This document shows positions 1-8,783 of a stretch of DNA of 64,000 bases, in pieces. Location of the stretch: positions 806,001-870,000 of the forward strand of contig NZ_CP154857.1 of NCBI RefSeq assembly GCF_039614715.1, in the 5' to 3' direction. The position numbers and the translations under genes were made by a program. Under the pieces are notes generated by a model. The model was not told the origin of the DNA. It saw only the letters and a list, made by a program, of their open reading frames with translations, and made no database searches. The DNA is from Microbacterium sp. AZCO. Lineage in GTDB: Bacteria; Actinomycetota; Actinomycetes; Actinomycetales; Microbacteriaceae. Each line of letters begins with the position of its first letter. Positions within the stretch are counted from its first letter, which is position 1.

Positions 1-1454
<1,454 letters not shown>

Positions 1455-1530
1455 ACGACAAGCTGCACCGCACCGCGGCATCCCGCCCCGACCCGATGAC
1501 CCGCCCCGACTACGACCTGGAGCCTTCCTC

Positions 1531-2187
1531 GTGACGACCCCCGTCAAAGCCACCCTCATCTCGCTCGCCCTCATCATCGTGCTGGTGATCGCCGCCATCA
1601 TCGTGACGATCCTCAACCGCCCCGCCACACCCGTCCCGGATGGGTCGGCGGGGGCTGCGCCGGTCACGCGCGCGAACTCGCACGTCGTCGACAACGCGGG
1701 GGAGGATGCGCCCACCCTGGTGGAGTTCCTCGACTTCGAGTGCGAGGCGTGCGGCTCGCTCTACCCGACTGTCGAGCAGATCCGCGCCGACTACGAGGGC
1801 AAGATCAACTACGTCATCCGCTACTTCCCGCTTCCCGGTCACTTCAACTCCATGAACGCCGCCATCGCCGCAGAAGCAGCAGCTCAGCAAGGCGAGTTCG
1901 AGGGCATGTACCACCGACTGTTCGAGACCCAGACGCAGTGGGGCGAGCAGCAGGTCTCACACGCGGATCTTTTCCGCACGTTCGCCGAAGACCTCGGCCT
2001 CGACATGGACGCCTACGACGCAGCCGTCGCCGACCCCGCCACCCAAGCGCGCGTCGAAGAAGACTTCAACGACGGCCAAAACCTCGGCGTCAGCGGCACA
2101 CCTTCGTTCTTCCTCAGCGGTCAAAAGCTCGAACTCAGTCAGCTGACGGATCTCACAGACGCACTGGATGCGGCGACTGGCCGCTGA
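1531..2187 (+). CDS. Membrane-anchored DsbA-family thiol oxidoreductase
   Basis: Extracytoplasmic disulfide oxidoreductase or isomerase, 218 residues. A single N-terminal membrane segment (residues about 8-28) is followed by a short linker and a DsbA/thioredoxin_4 fold with active-site CEAC (C71, C74) in FLDFECEACGS and the cis-proline loop SGTPSFF near residue 195. The GTG at 1531 is chosen because it lies 8 bases after a CTGGAG ribosome site and places the membrane anchor at the very N-terminus; the frame is open further upstream to 1372 but that would overlap the ATPase and add a proline-rich tail. Its position just behind the metal ATPase suggests that it protects or matures thiols of extracytoplasmic proteins under metal stress, which is inference. 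Confidence 0.9.
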   Translation: MTTPVKATLISLALIIVLVIAAIIVTILNRPATPVPDGSAGAAPVTRANSHVVDNAGEDAPTLVEFLDFECEACGSLYPTVEQIRADYEGKINYVIRYFPLPGHFNSMNAAIAAEAAAQQGEFEGMYHRLFETQTQWGEQQVSHADLFRTFAEDLGLDMDAYDAAVADPATQARVEEDFNDGQNLGVSGTPSFFLSGQKLELSQLTDLTDALDAATGR

Positions 2188-2275
2188 ACCCGCTGCCGGG
2201 CCCCGTGCCCGTGCGACCTCCCCTCACCGCACGCCGCACGTTTGAGGATCCCGATGCGGCAGTGCCCGCCTTGTC

Positions 2276-3778
2276 TTAGACGGCCGAGAGTGACGCTCTC
2301 ACTGCGAGGAAGACCTCGCTGGCCCGCCCTGGTTTGGCAGCAGCCGCCACGAACCCGTCGGGCCGCACAAGGTAGAGTCGCCGATCGGACAAGCGGTGGT
2401 GCGGATCGCGATTGAAGCTGTGCGGGTCCGCGTCGATCGCGCCAGCGACTCGGACGCAATCAGCTCCGGGCGCGCCGTAGCTGTGCACCTGCCAATTCGT
2501 GCGGCGGACCGCGGCATAGTTGCTGCCCGTCCAGGGCAGGCGGCGCCCGACCGCCTTGTCGCGTGCGGACACGGATGGCATCCGGTACCGGATCCGTGTT
2601 TGTGAGAGGTAACCGTACAGTCGCTCGGTGCCGACGAGGCGCGGCACGATTGGCAGCGCGAGCGGTGCGATTACCGGCACGACTCTGTCTCGAACGAATC
2701 CGGCGATGCGGCCGCGAGAGGTGAGGCGAACGAACGCGGCATCCGTCGTCTTGACGAGGATTGCCGCGACCGGTCGACGCTCAGCTTCGTAGCTGGCCAG
2801 CGACGCGACGCCGGCCGTTCCGCGGATGACCTCGGCAAGCTTGAACGCGAGATTGTGCGCGTCCTGCAAGCCCGTGTTCATGCCCTGGGCGCCCACGGGC
2901 GAGTGAACGTGGGCCGCGTCGCCGACGAGGAATACCGGACCGACCCTGAAGTGCGTCGCAAGCCGATGGTGCGCGCGATAGCGGGAGAACCACGTCGACT
3001 CGGAGTATCGGATGCCGAAACCCTCTTCCAGCCGACGCTGGATGAGTCGCTCGAGATCAGCATCCGGGAGCGCATCGGGGGCGTCGGCGACGCCGAGAAT
3101 CCGGAAGTGCCCGGGCGCCCCCATCGGGAATCCGAGGATGAAGTCGTCCCCATGGATTCGCATGTTGATCGCGTCGGGCACCAGTCCGGCGGCATCCCGG
3201 GCGTCCGCCACGAAGAACGACAGCTCATTCGTCACGCCTTCGAACGAGAGTCCCAGCGCATTGCGAACACCAGACGACGCTCCGTCCGCGCCGATGCACC
3301 AGCGCGCCCGGATCGTCTCGTCGCCGGCGCGGCCGTCGCACACCACCTCGACCAACTGGCCCTCATCCACGACACGGAGGTCCCGCATCCGACATCCCCA
3401 CCGGATCTCGCCGCCGCGGGCGAGGAACACGTCGCGGAGGATCCGCTCGGTCTTGCTCTGCTCCAGGATGAACAGCCCGGGGTAGGGCGTCACACCGGTT
3501 CCCATCCGGGCCAGCGACAATGAGCCGAAGACGCGCCTCCCGTACCCGGGACAGATCGACGGGGCCGGGTTTCCCTCCCCGAGGACTCTGGACGCGATGT
3601 CCAGTTGATCGAAGATCTCCAACGACCGCGCCTGCAGGGCCAACGCCCTGGACTCCCGCGTCGGACCATCTTTGTGGTCGATGACGAGCACGCGCACCCC
3701 CAGAGTCGCAAGACACACCGCGGCCATCAGCCCGCTCGGACCGGCACCGACGACAATCACGTCATACTCGACGTTCAC
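2276..3778 (-). CDS. FAD-dependent aromatic-ring monooxygenase
   Basis: Class A flavoprotein hydroxylase (PheA/TfdB/UbiH family, PF01494), 500 residues, expected to hydroxylate a small aromatic or polyketide-like substrate with NAD(P)H and oxygen. Visible motifs: the Rossmann GAGPSG at residues 11-16, a DG motif in GADGASSGVRNALG, and the FAD-ribityl GD motif in FLVGDAAHVHSPVGAQG. The GTG at 3776-3778 is preferred because it puts the FAD fingerprint at the normal distance; an in-frame extension to 3871 gives a non-conserved tail. The gene lies on the opposite strand to its left neighbours and has no obvious link to metal resistance, so it may be island cargo of independent origin. The substrate is unknown. 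Confidence 0.88.
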   Translation of the reverse strand: MNVEYDVIVVGAGPSGLMAAVCLATLGVRVLVIDHKDGPTRESRALALQARSLEIFDQLDIASRVLGEGNPAPSICPGYGRRVFGSLSLARMGTGVTPYPGLFILEQSKTERILRDVFLARGGEIRWGCRMRDLRVVDEGQLVEVVCDGRAGDETIRARWCIGADGASSGVRNALGLSFEGVTNELSFFVADARDAAGLVPDAINMRIHGDDFILGFPMGAPGHFRILGVADAPDALPDADLERLIQRRLEEGFGIRYSESTWFSRYRAHHRLATHFRVGPVFLVGDAAHVHSPVGAQGMNTGLQDAHNLAFKLAEVIRGTAGVASLASYEAERRPVAAILVKTTDAAFVRLTSRGRIAGFVRDRVVPVIAPLALPIVPRLVGTERLYGYLSQTRIRYRMPSVSARDKAVGRRLPWTGSNYAAVRRTNWQVHSYGAPGADCVRVAGAIDADPHSFNRDPHHRLSDRRLYLVRPDGFVAAAAKPGRASEVFLAVRASLSAV

Positions 3779-3920
3779 CCCACCACTCTTCCACCACCCG
3801 TGCGATCGAAGGAGACAAGTCCGAGCCGCACGACAAAGCGGTTGGTCAGTGACGACGCCGGTACGCGTCACACGCGAACGCCCCAGCTCAGGGCACTACG
3901 CGCAAGGGGATCCGCGGCGG

Positions 3921-4073
3921 CTAGCTTGCTGGCTCCCTATCGCCTCGCCACCAGAGCGCGACCCACAGGCCGCAGCGGCGGCAGATCCGTGCTCCCCCTG
4001 CCTCGAGCTCGTGAAGCTTCGCTCGTGGCAGGTCGCGGCCGCAGCACGAGCAGCTCACGCGGTCAGTGTCCAT
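3921..4073 (-). CDS. Tiny zinc-ribbon protein
   Basis: A 50-residue protein with two cysteine knuckles, CSCCGRD near residues 8-14 and CRRCG near residues 34-38, spaced like a zinc ribbon, ending in a short tryptophan-containing tail. The ATG at 4071-4073 lies inside the last codons of the upstream thioredoxin-like gene (11-base overlap), with GGAGG about a dozen bases before it, so the two genes are probably co-translated. A longer in-frame start at 4139 would overlap the upstream gene much more. No family name is recognised. A DNA-binding or metal-buffering role would fit the neighbourhood but is inference. Confidence 0.6.
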   Translation of the reverse strand: MDTDRVSCSCCGRDLPRAKLHELEAGGARICRRCGLWVALWWRGDREPAS

Positions 4074-4374
4074 GCGAACCGATCGCCTCCACCAGTTGGT
4101 CGACCGTCGGCATCCCCGCGAGCCCGTCGGGTGTGACATAGACGCGGCAGGCGAGATCCGACGTGCGACCCTCGCCGGGAAATAGGTCCTCGTCGTCGAG
4201 GGTTATCGTGGGGGAGCCCGCGAACGGGAGCGCGTCGGCTTCCTCCCGGGTGTGAATGAGTCGACACTCCACCAGCGTCGTGGTGTCCCGGAGGTGATCC
4301 AATGCCTGACGGATTCGGTCGTCCGCACGCTTCCAGTTCGGGCAGTCGTCGATGTGGAGAACCTCGATCTTCAT
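4063..4374 (-). CDS. Thioredoxin-fold protein of the mercury/metal neighbourhood
   Basis: A 103-residue protein starting MKIEVLHIDDCPNW, a thioredoxin/glutaredoxin-like beta-alpha start in which only one active-site cysteine (C11) is present (CPNW rather than CPxC), followed by a GSPTITL cis-proline strand and a second cysteine in LACRVY. Proteins like this are commonly found near merR/merA-type genes of actinobacteria. The ATG at 4372-4374 is chosen because the methionine directly precedes the conserved strand; a -10-like GACAAT (complement of 4381-4386) lies 6 bases before it, so the message may be leaderless. It is divergent from the MerR-controlled genes and shares their intergenic region. 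Confidence 0.75.
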   Translation of the reverse strand: MKIEVLHIDDCPNWKRADDRIRQALDHLRDTTTLVECRLIHTREEADALPFAGSPTITLDDEDLFPGEGRTSDLACRVYVTPDGLAGMPTVDQLVEAIGSHGH

Positions 4375-4444
4375 GCCTCCATTGTCCCGCCGCGCTCGTC
4401 TAAGAAGCAGGTGCATGCGTCGTCGGCGCACATTCCCACCGGTC

Positions 4445-4476
4445 TTGCATCCGGTACTTGGGTACAGGTTTACGGT
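4445..4476 (+). promoter_or_regulatory. MerR-type promoter/operator
   Basis: A -35 element TTGCAT (4445-4450) and a -10 element TACGGT (4471-4476) are separated by 20 bases, the overlong spacer typical of MerR-activated promoters. The spacer holds a dyad CCgGTAC-ttgg-GTACaGG, close to the classical mer operator arrangement. The ATG of the first gene is at 4483, 6 bases after the -10 box, so transcription should start at or next to the start codon. The regulator is presumably the MerR protein encoded second in the same operon. Confidence 0.8.
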
Positions 4477-4482
4477 AGGTCC

Positions 4483-4815
4483 ATGACCGAGCTCGAGAAC
4501 CTCCTGACGCAGGCTCCGGGCGCCTGCACGCTGCCCACTGCCGACCGTCCATTGCGCGTTCGCGCGTTCGCCGCGCTGTTCGCGACCTCCGTCCGGCAGG
4601 TTGACCGCACGTCACCGACCTCGGCCACTGTCACTCTTCCAGGAGCACTCCTCAACACGGCGCGCGACCTCGCCGCCAGAGAGACCGCGTGCTGCTCGTT
4701 CTTCGACTTCGAGGTCGAACCGGCCAATGACCACGCCAGGATGACGATTCGCGTGCCGGAGCAGTACGCCGACGTGCTGACCGCGCTGACGAGCCTCGCC
4801 GGGAGCGCCCGATGA
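4483..4815 (+). CDS. Small conserved protein with ETxCCSFF motif, first gene of the MerR operon
   Basis: A 110-residue soluble protein with no signal peptide or membrane segment. Its only striking feature is a vicinal cysteine pair in RETACCSFFDFEVE about two-thirds along, followed by beta-strand-like sequence. It is the first gene behind the MerR-type promoter and overlaps the merR-family gene by ATGA (4812-4815). The cysteine pair and the context suggest soft-metal or organometal binding, or delivery to the downstream transporter, but no family function is known to me. The ATG at 4483 follows the -10 hexamer by 6 bases, so no ribosome site is expected. Confidence 0.8.
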   Translation: MTELENLLTQAPGACTLPTADRPLRVRAFAALFATSVRQVDRTSPTSATVTLPGALLNTARDLAARETACCSFFDFEVEPANDHARMTIRVPEQYADVLTALTSLAGSAR

Positions 4816-5228
4816 CCCTGCGCAGCGGCGAGGTCGCGGCGCGGGCGGGGGTGAACCTGCAGACTCTGCGCTACTACGAACGCCGCGGTCTGCTCGCCCC
4901 GCCACTGCGCACTTTGGGTGGGCACCGCACCTACCCCGACGACACTGTTCAACTCGTCGGTGTGATCAAGGCCGCGCAGCGGCTTGGGTTCACCCTGGAC
5001 GAGGTCGCGGAGCTGATCGACACCCGCCGCCGCGGGCACATCACTCCGGACCTGCGCGTGCGCGCCGAGGCGAAGATCGTGGAGGTGCAAACCAAGATCG
5101 ACGACCTGGTCACCATTCGTGAAGCACTCGAGCAGGTCGTGGCGGCGGGGTGCACGAGCATCGAGGGCTGCACCTGCCCGGACTGTCCCATCCCGTTCGT
5201 CGAGCTCGCACACGAAGACCCGTCGTGA
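4812..5228 (+). CDS. MerR-family metal-responsive regulator
   Basis: A 138-residue transcription factor. Residues 3-71 form the winged HTH of the family (RSGEVAARAGVNLQTLRYYERRG start, with the TLRYYE signature at 18-23), followed by the long dimerisation helix (about 80-111) and a cysteine-rich end with C114, C120, C122 and C125 (GCTSIEGCTCPDC). Classical MerR uses one cysteine at the start of the dimer helix plus two in the tail; the helix cysteine is missing here, while the tail has four, so metal choice may differ from Hg(II). The gene is coupled on both sides by 4-bp overlaps (ATGA upstream, GTGA downstream) and presumably acts on the promoter at 4445-4476. Confidence 0.92.
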   Translation: MTLRSGEVAARAGVNLQTLRYYERRGLLAPPLRTLGGHRTYPDDTVQLVGVIKAAQRLGFTLDEVAELIDTRRRGHITPDLRVRAEAKIVEVQTKIDDLVTIREALEQVVAAGCTSIEGCTCPDCPIPFVELAHEDPS

Positions 5229-5515
5229 CGGATACGAAGTCGACCTGCGCGCGTCGCGAGATCCCCGCGGGCGCGCCGCTGCGCACCAAGGTGGCGGGGG
5301 TGCTGGCGCTGCTCGCCTGCGTCGGATGCTGCGCTCTGCCCTACCTGATCGTCGCGGGGGTGCTGACCGGCGCCGGTGCGGCCATCGCGCAGCAGGCTCT
5401 CATCGCCGCAGCGGCGGCGCTGGCCGTGCTCGCGCTCGGAATGTGGTGGCTGTATCGCTCGCGTCGAGTGCGGACCGTGACCTCAGGGTGCGGTGACGCC
5501 GGGTGTGCGTGCTGA
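5225..5515 (+). CDS. MerT/MerF-like metal transport protein
   Basis: A 96-residue membrane protein with two predicted helices (about 22-48 and 54-78). The first helix carries CVGCCALP (C32, C35, C36); a vicinal cysteine pair in the first helix is the hallmark of the MerT/MerF mercuric-ion carriers. The C-terminus GCGDAGCAC (C89, C94, C96) could receive or hand over metal in the cytoplasm. The GTG at 5225 overlaps the merR-family stop codon by four bases, making it the third gene of the operon. No merA reductase follows, so imported metal would need another sink. Confidence 0.78.
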   Translation: MTDTKSTCARREIPAGAPLRTKVAGVLALLACVGCCALPYLIVAGVLTGAGAAIAQQALIAAAAALAVLALGMWWLYRSRRVRTVTSGCGDAGCAC

Positions 5516-5564
5516 CCGGCCGATCGATTTGAACTGGGGTACTGCGTCCGGCCAATCTGAAAGG

Positions 5565-6542
5565 GTGCGGAACGCGATCGACTGGTGGGAACGGCATCAG
5601 ATCGCGCTCTACATCGGGGCGATCCTTATCGGTGCGGGCGTCGGGCTCGCTCTCCCTGCGCTCGCCCACCCCTTCGAACTCGCCATCAACCCCGTCCTCG
5701 GGGTGCTGCTGTATTCGACCTTCCTCGGCGTGCCTTTGACGCGAGTCGGCACCGCGTTCCGCGACATTCGATTCCTCGGCGCAGTGCTCCTGCTCAACTT
5801 CGTCCTGATCCCGATCGTCGTGTTCGCGCTCAGCCGATTCGTCGCGGACAACCAGGCGCTGCTCGTCGGGGTACTATTCGTGCTGCTGACACCCTGCGTC
5901 GACTATGTGATCGTGTTCGCTGGGCTCGCCGGCGGCGCGAAGGAGCGACTGCTCGCCGCGACACCACTGCTCATGCTCGTGCAGATCCTCCTCCTTCCCC
6001 TCTACCTGTGGCTCATGGCGGGACCGGCAGTCGTGGAGGAGTTCGACGTGCGCCCGTTCGTAGAGGCTTTCCTGCTCCTGATCGTTCTGCCGCTCACCCT
6101 CGCTGCCATCACGCAGCTCCTCGCCCGACAGTCGCGCGCTGCGCGCGGCATTCAGCACGGGCTGCTCTCCGCGATGGTTCCGCTCATGATGCTCACCCTC
6201 GCCGTCGTCGTCGCCTCACAGATGTCCGCCGTGATCGGTTCGCTCGCGCAACTGCTTGTGGTCGTGCCGATCTTCATCGCCTTCGTGCTCCTCGCGGCAC
6301 CGCTCGGCGCGTTTGCGGGCCGACTCGGAAAGCTCGACGTTCCGAGCCGCCGCGCCGTCATCTTCAGCGGCGCCACCCGGAACTCGCTCGTCGTGCTTCC
6401 GCTTGCCCTCGCCCTCCCGACTGGATTCGCGATCACCCCGCTCGTCGTCGTGACCCAGACGCTCGTCGAGCTCATCGCCATGGTCGCGATGGTGGGCCTC
6501 GTCCCCCGCCTCAACCCGCACGGGCCACCACACCCTGACTGA
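5565..6542 (+). CDS. ACR3-like arsenic resistance exporter
   Basis: Polytopic membrane protein of the bile acid:sodium symporter/ACR3 superfamily, about 325 residues and ten hydrophobic segments. The sequences TPCVDYVIVFAGLAGG and SGATRNSLVVLPLAL correspond to the cysteine-containing helix and the ATRNS helix conserved in ACR3 arsenite exporters. The expected role is efflux of arsenite or a related oxyanion driven by membrane potential. The start is uncertain: GTG at 5565 (protein VRNAIDWWERHQ) is used because it immediately precedes the first helix; an earlier GTG at 5493 would overlap the MerT-like gene by 23 bases. It follows the MerR operon on the same strand and is probably co-expressed. 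Confidence 0.82.
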   Translation: MRNAIDWWERHQIALYIGAILIGAGVGLALPALAHPFELAINPVLGVLLYSTFLGVPLTRVGTAFRDIRFLGAVLLLNFVLIPIVVFALSRFVADNQALLVGVLFVLLTPCVDYVIVFAGLAGGAKERLLAATPLLMLVQILLLPLYLWLMAGPAVVEEFDVRPFVEAFLLLIVLPLTLAAITQLLARQSRAARGIQHGLLSAMVPLMMLTLAVVVASQMSAVIGSLAQLLVVVPIFIAFVLLAAPLGAFAGRLGKLDVPSRRAVIFSGATRNSLVVLPLALALPTGFAITPLVVVTQTLVELIAMVAMVGLVPRLNPHGPPHPD

Positions 6543-6609
6543 AAGGCGACACGAACGACCGCACAGGTCCCCGCCACGCGCGATGCCCGATGAAGGAGGT
6601 CGGTGAGAT

Positions 6610-7044
6610 TCACAGTCGGAGCCCGTTCGAGCGGCGCGCAGTTCGTCGTTTCTCAAACCCGGAACGCGCCGGTGGTGCCACGTAATCTGAAGTGCCCGCA
6701 AGAACCGGATCGAAGCGGCGCAGGAGTGACACGTACCCGAAGTGATGGTTGTAAGTCAGGACGTATCCGAATCCGTCGTCGCGGATGACGTGGTCAGTGG
6801 GACTCTCGGGAATCTCGTCGTATACGTATCCGTTCACCAGCGCGGCATCCCGGGTCTCATCGCCGTAGTCCCATTGGGACAGGTGATGGATCGCCGCCTC
6901 CGGTCCATTCCGGTCGATCATGTCGATCACGGTGTCGGCTTCCTCGCCCTGCAGAAAGACGATGCTCATCCAGCGTCGCTCGACTGGTGGTGCGCCCGAG
7001 GACTCCGTCGCGATGGACTTCGCCGTCGTGGTGGTGCTGTTCAT
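6610..7044 (-). CDS. Hypothetical protein of the island edge
   Basis: A 144-residue soluble protein with no family recognised. A serine/threonine-rich N-terminus is followed by a compact acidic and aromatic core (FLQGEEADTVIDMID, then WDYGDETRDAALVNG and a tyrosine-rich stretch around YVLTYNHHFGYVSLL) and a basic tail ending RRSNGLRL. The ATG is well supported by a strong AAGGGAG ribosome site 7 bases upstream. It is transcribed toward the ACR3-like gene and away from the att site, and is the last gene inside the island. Core proteins of this look occur in actinobacterial accessory regions, but no activity can be inferred. Confidence 0.65.
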   Translation of the reverse strand: MNSTTTTAKSIATESSGAPPVERRWMSIVFLQGEEADTVIDMIDRNGPEAAIHHLSQWDYGDETRDAALVNGYVYDEIPESPTDHVIRDDGFGYVLTYNHHFGYVSLLRRFDPVLAGTSDYVAPPARSGFEKRRTARRSNGLRL

Positions 7045-7053
7045 TTGGAGCTC

Positions 7054-7071
7054 CCTTCTCTATGGAGAAGG
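7054..7071 (-). promoter_or_regulatory. Inverted repeat over the ribosome site of the 6610-7044 gene
   Basis: CCTTCTC-tatg-GAGAAGG is a perfect 7-bp inverted repeat. Read on the minus strand, its second arm runs into the AAGGGAG ribosome site of the downstream gene, so an RNA hairpin here could mask initiation; alternatively it is a protein operator. Confidence 0.35.
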
Positions 7072-7414
7072 TGCGTACTGCTCACCGGTCCCGGACAGCC
7101 GCATTGGGGCCATTCCTATTGGTCCCGCTCCGATCGAGCTCGTGGAGCGACGAGGCAACATGCGAGCTGAACCTCGCGTTTGCAGGAGGTGGTCCAGATC
7201 GGTAGTGCGAGGGTGTGAAGGCCGTGTAGCCAGAGGAGTGAAGGAGCTGCATCGCGGGGGAGTAGGCCATCGTTTTCCCACCTCAATCACCCAGGGGCGA
7301 CCCGAGGCGACCCGATACAATCGGAGAACTCGAACCGTCCGGTTCCCTGTCAACGCAAGGGAACGCAAGGGTTCTCAAGACATCCGGTGGGGTTCGGAAA
7401 TGGCCCGAACTCTC
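7072..7414. other. Intergenic stretch between last island gene and att site
   Basis: About 340 bases without a convincing gene on either strand; short open frames here lack a ribosome site and have no recognisable composition. It should contain the promoter of the leftward gene and the island end next to the recombination site, including possible arm-type integrase sites, but I could not identify any. Confidence 0.5.
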
Positions 7415-7451
7415 CAAGGGGTCGCAGGTTCAAATCCTGTCATCCCGACCA
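7415..7451 (+). other. Displaced 3' end of tRNA-Pro (attachment site)
   Basis: The sequence reads as the end of the anticodon stem, variable loop (GGGGTC), T-arm (GCAGG TTCAAAT CCTGT), 3' acceptor strand CATCCCG, discriminator A and encoded CCA of a bacterial tRNA-Pro. The matching 5' acceptor strand CGGGATG and the D and anticodon arms are absent upstream, so this is not a working tRNA. It is the duplicated 3' fragment left at the far end of an element that recombined into the tRNA gene. Confidence 0.82.
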
Positions 7452-7454
7452 GAA

Positions 7455-7488
7455 AGTCCCGGAAACTCAAGGGTTTCCGGGACTTTTT
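7455..7488 (+). terminator. Intrinsic terminator of the tRNA-Pro locus
   Basis: A perfect 12-bp stem (7455-7466 with 7473-7484, AGTCCCGGAAAC and its complement) closes a 6-base loop and is followed by TTTT. It lies four bases after the tRNA CCA end, as expected for the original tRNA-Pro terminator, now separated from the intact tRNA by the island. Confidence 0.9.
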
Positions 7489-7534
7489 CGTTGCTGAGAT
7501 GTGATGAGGTCATCGACTGCCCATCGCCATGCCT

Positions 7535-8479
7535 TCAGCGTGCGAGGGTCTGACTCGGGTGTTCCCCGTACGCTGCCGCGTACGCAGCAGCGAACCGGCC
7601 GGCGTGCGTGAAACCGGACGCCATGGCGATCGCGCCCACTGTGTCCACCGTCGGATCCGCATTGACCAACGCGTTCCACGTCCGCCGGAGGCGCTTGTCT
7701 CTCAGGCGATCGGTGGGGGTGATCCCGAGCTCCGCACGGAACGCGAGCTGGAGAGCGCGAATGCTCACTCCACACGAACGAGCGATACTCGAAGCGGTCA
7801 AGGGTCGATCGAGGTTCTCGTCCATGACCCTCTCGGCTTTGCGCACCAGGCGTGCGGTGCGGGTGACCCGATCGCGCGGCGCATCCGCGAGCGCGAATGC
7901 GACAACCGTCACTGCGCCGAGGTGTTTCAAGGCGGACTCGCGGATCAGGTCGTTGTCGTAGAGGACGTCGTTGGAGTAGACCAGCCGCACCTGCTCGAGG
8001 GCGCCCCACCACGCGTCGGCATACGGCTGGCGAAGCCCCGCGATCCGATCCAGGCGAGGGCCGGTCGCGTCCGGCGCGAGGTCACGCGCTGCGTCGTTCA
8101 GAGTCGCCCGGGACAGCTGGATCACATCGAGATCGATGTGATCGATCGCGAACGGGATTTCGACTTCGACGGGGTAGATCGTGGGATTCCCAGGCTGCAC
8201 GAGGCGACCATCGCCGTGTGCGGATATCCGCAGGTTGCCACGACGCGTCCGCATGATCACAGGGTCCGCATAGCCCTCGTGCACGCCGAAGAATTTCGCG
8301 CTGATCTTGCCGTGGGCGATGCTCGCGTGAGCATCGACAACGCCGACCTGCCTGAGTTCCGCCCGCGGACCCGGGCTGTACGACGTTCCGCCGCCATACA
8401 TCGCGTCCACTTGCTGCACCACCGCGTCGTTCCCCACGGCGTGAAGATCGAAGGCGCGCGAGGGGATGGGGTCAGTCAT
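7535..8479 (-). CDS. AraC-family transcriptional regulator
   Basis: About 314 residues. The N-terminal two-thirds resembles the AraC-binding-like domain of regulators that sense small aromatic or other effectors (PF14525 type). The C-terminal hundred residues form the double HTH: LTASSIARSCGVSIRALQLAFRAELG and a second helix pair ending GAIAMASGFTHAGRFAAAYAAAYGEHPSQ, the family signature. The ATG at 8477-8479 is used; a GTG seven codons upstream is possible. It is the first gene outside the island and is transcribed toward the tRNA terminator. No target operon is adjacent on the left, so it may act in trans or may have lost its neighbour to the insertion. Confidence 0.88.
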   Translation of the reverse strand: MTDPIPSRAFDLHAVGNDAVVQQVDAMYGGGTSYSPGPRAELRQVGVVDAHASIAHGKISAKFFGVHEGYADPVIMRTRRGNLRISAHGDGRLVQPGNPTIYPVEVEIPFAIDHIDLDVIQLSRATLNDAARDLAPDATGPRLDRIAGLRQPYADAWWGALEQVRLVYSNDVLYDNDLIRESALKHLGAVTVVAFALADAPRDRVTRTARLVRKAERVMDENLDRPLTASSIARSCGVSIRALQLAFRAELGITPTDRLRDKRLRRTWNALVNADPTVDTVGAIAMASGFTHAGRFAAAYAAAYGEHPSQTLAR

Positions 8480-8783
8480 CCCGCGATGGTCGACCTGCAC
8501 TCACGCGGATGGCACGCCCCTTGACCACCAGTCCCCGAAACGCTACGCTCTCCGGTCTCGGCGATGGCTCTTGCGGCGGCGGCGGTGCCGCGGCCGGCGG
8601 GGTGCGCGGCAGCCGCCGTACTCGTCCAGATCTCGTCGAGTTGGGCACCGCCTTCTGACTCGGGGCTTGTCTCGTCACCTCGGATCCCGTCGGCGGGGGA
8701 GCGGGCAGGAGTGAGGCGGCGATGCGCGTGTCCTCTGCCGGCATCGCGTGGAGGTGCGGCGGCTCCTCGCCCGACTCGCGACG
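8480..8783. other. Gene-free stretch upstream of the AraC regulator
   Basis: About 300 bases very rich in GCGGCGG-type runs. Open frames exist on both strands but overlap one another and have no ribosome site or recognisable motif. It should hold the AraC-gene promoter; no operator is evident. Confidence 0.4.

Noticed and set aside
7060..7368. Small minus-strand gene between the island-edge gene and the att site
   Set aside because: No ribosome site, no conserved pattern and overlap with the promoter of the downstream gene.
7376..7451. A complete tRNA-Pro gene
   Set aside because: The 5' acceptor strand CGGGATG and the D and anticodon arms are missing upstream of the T-arm, so only the 3' fragment is present.
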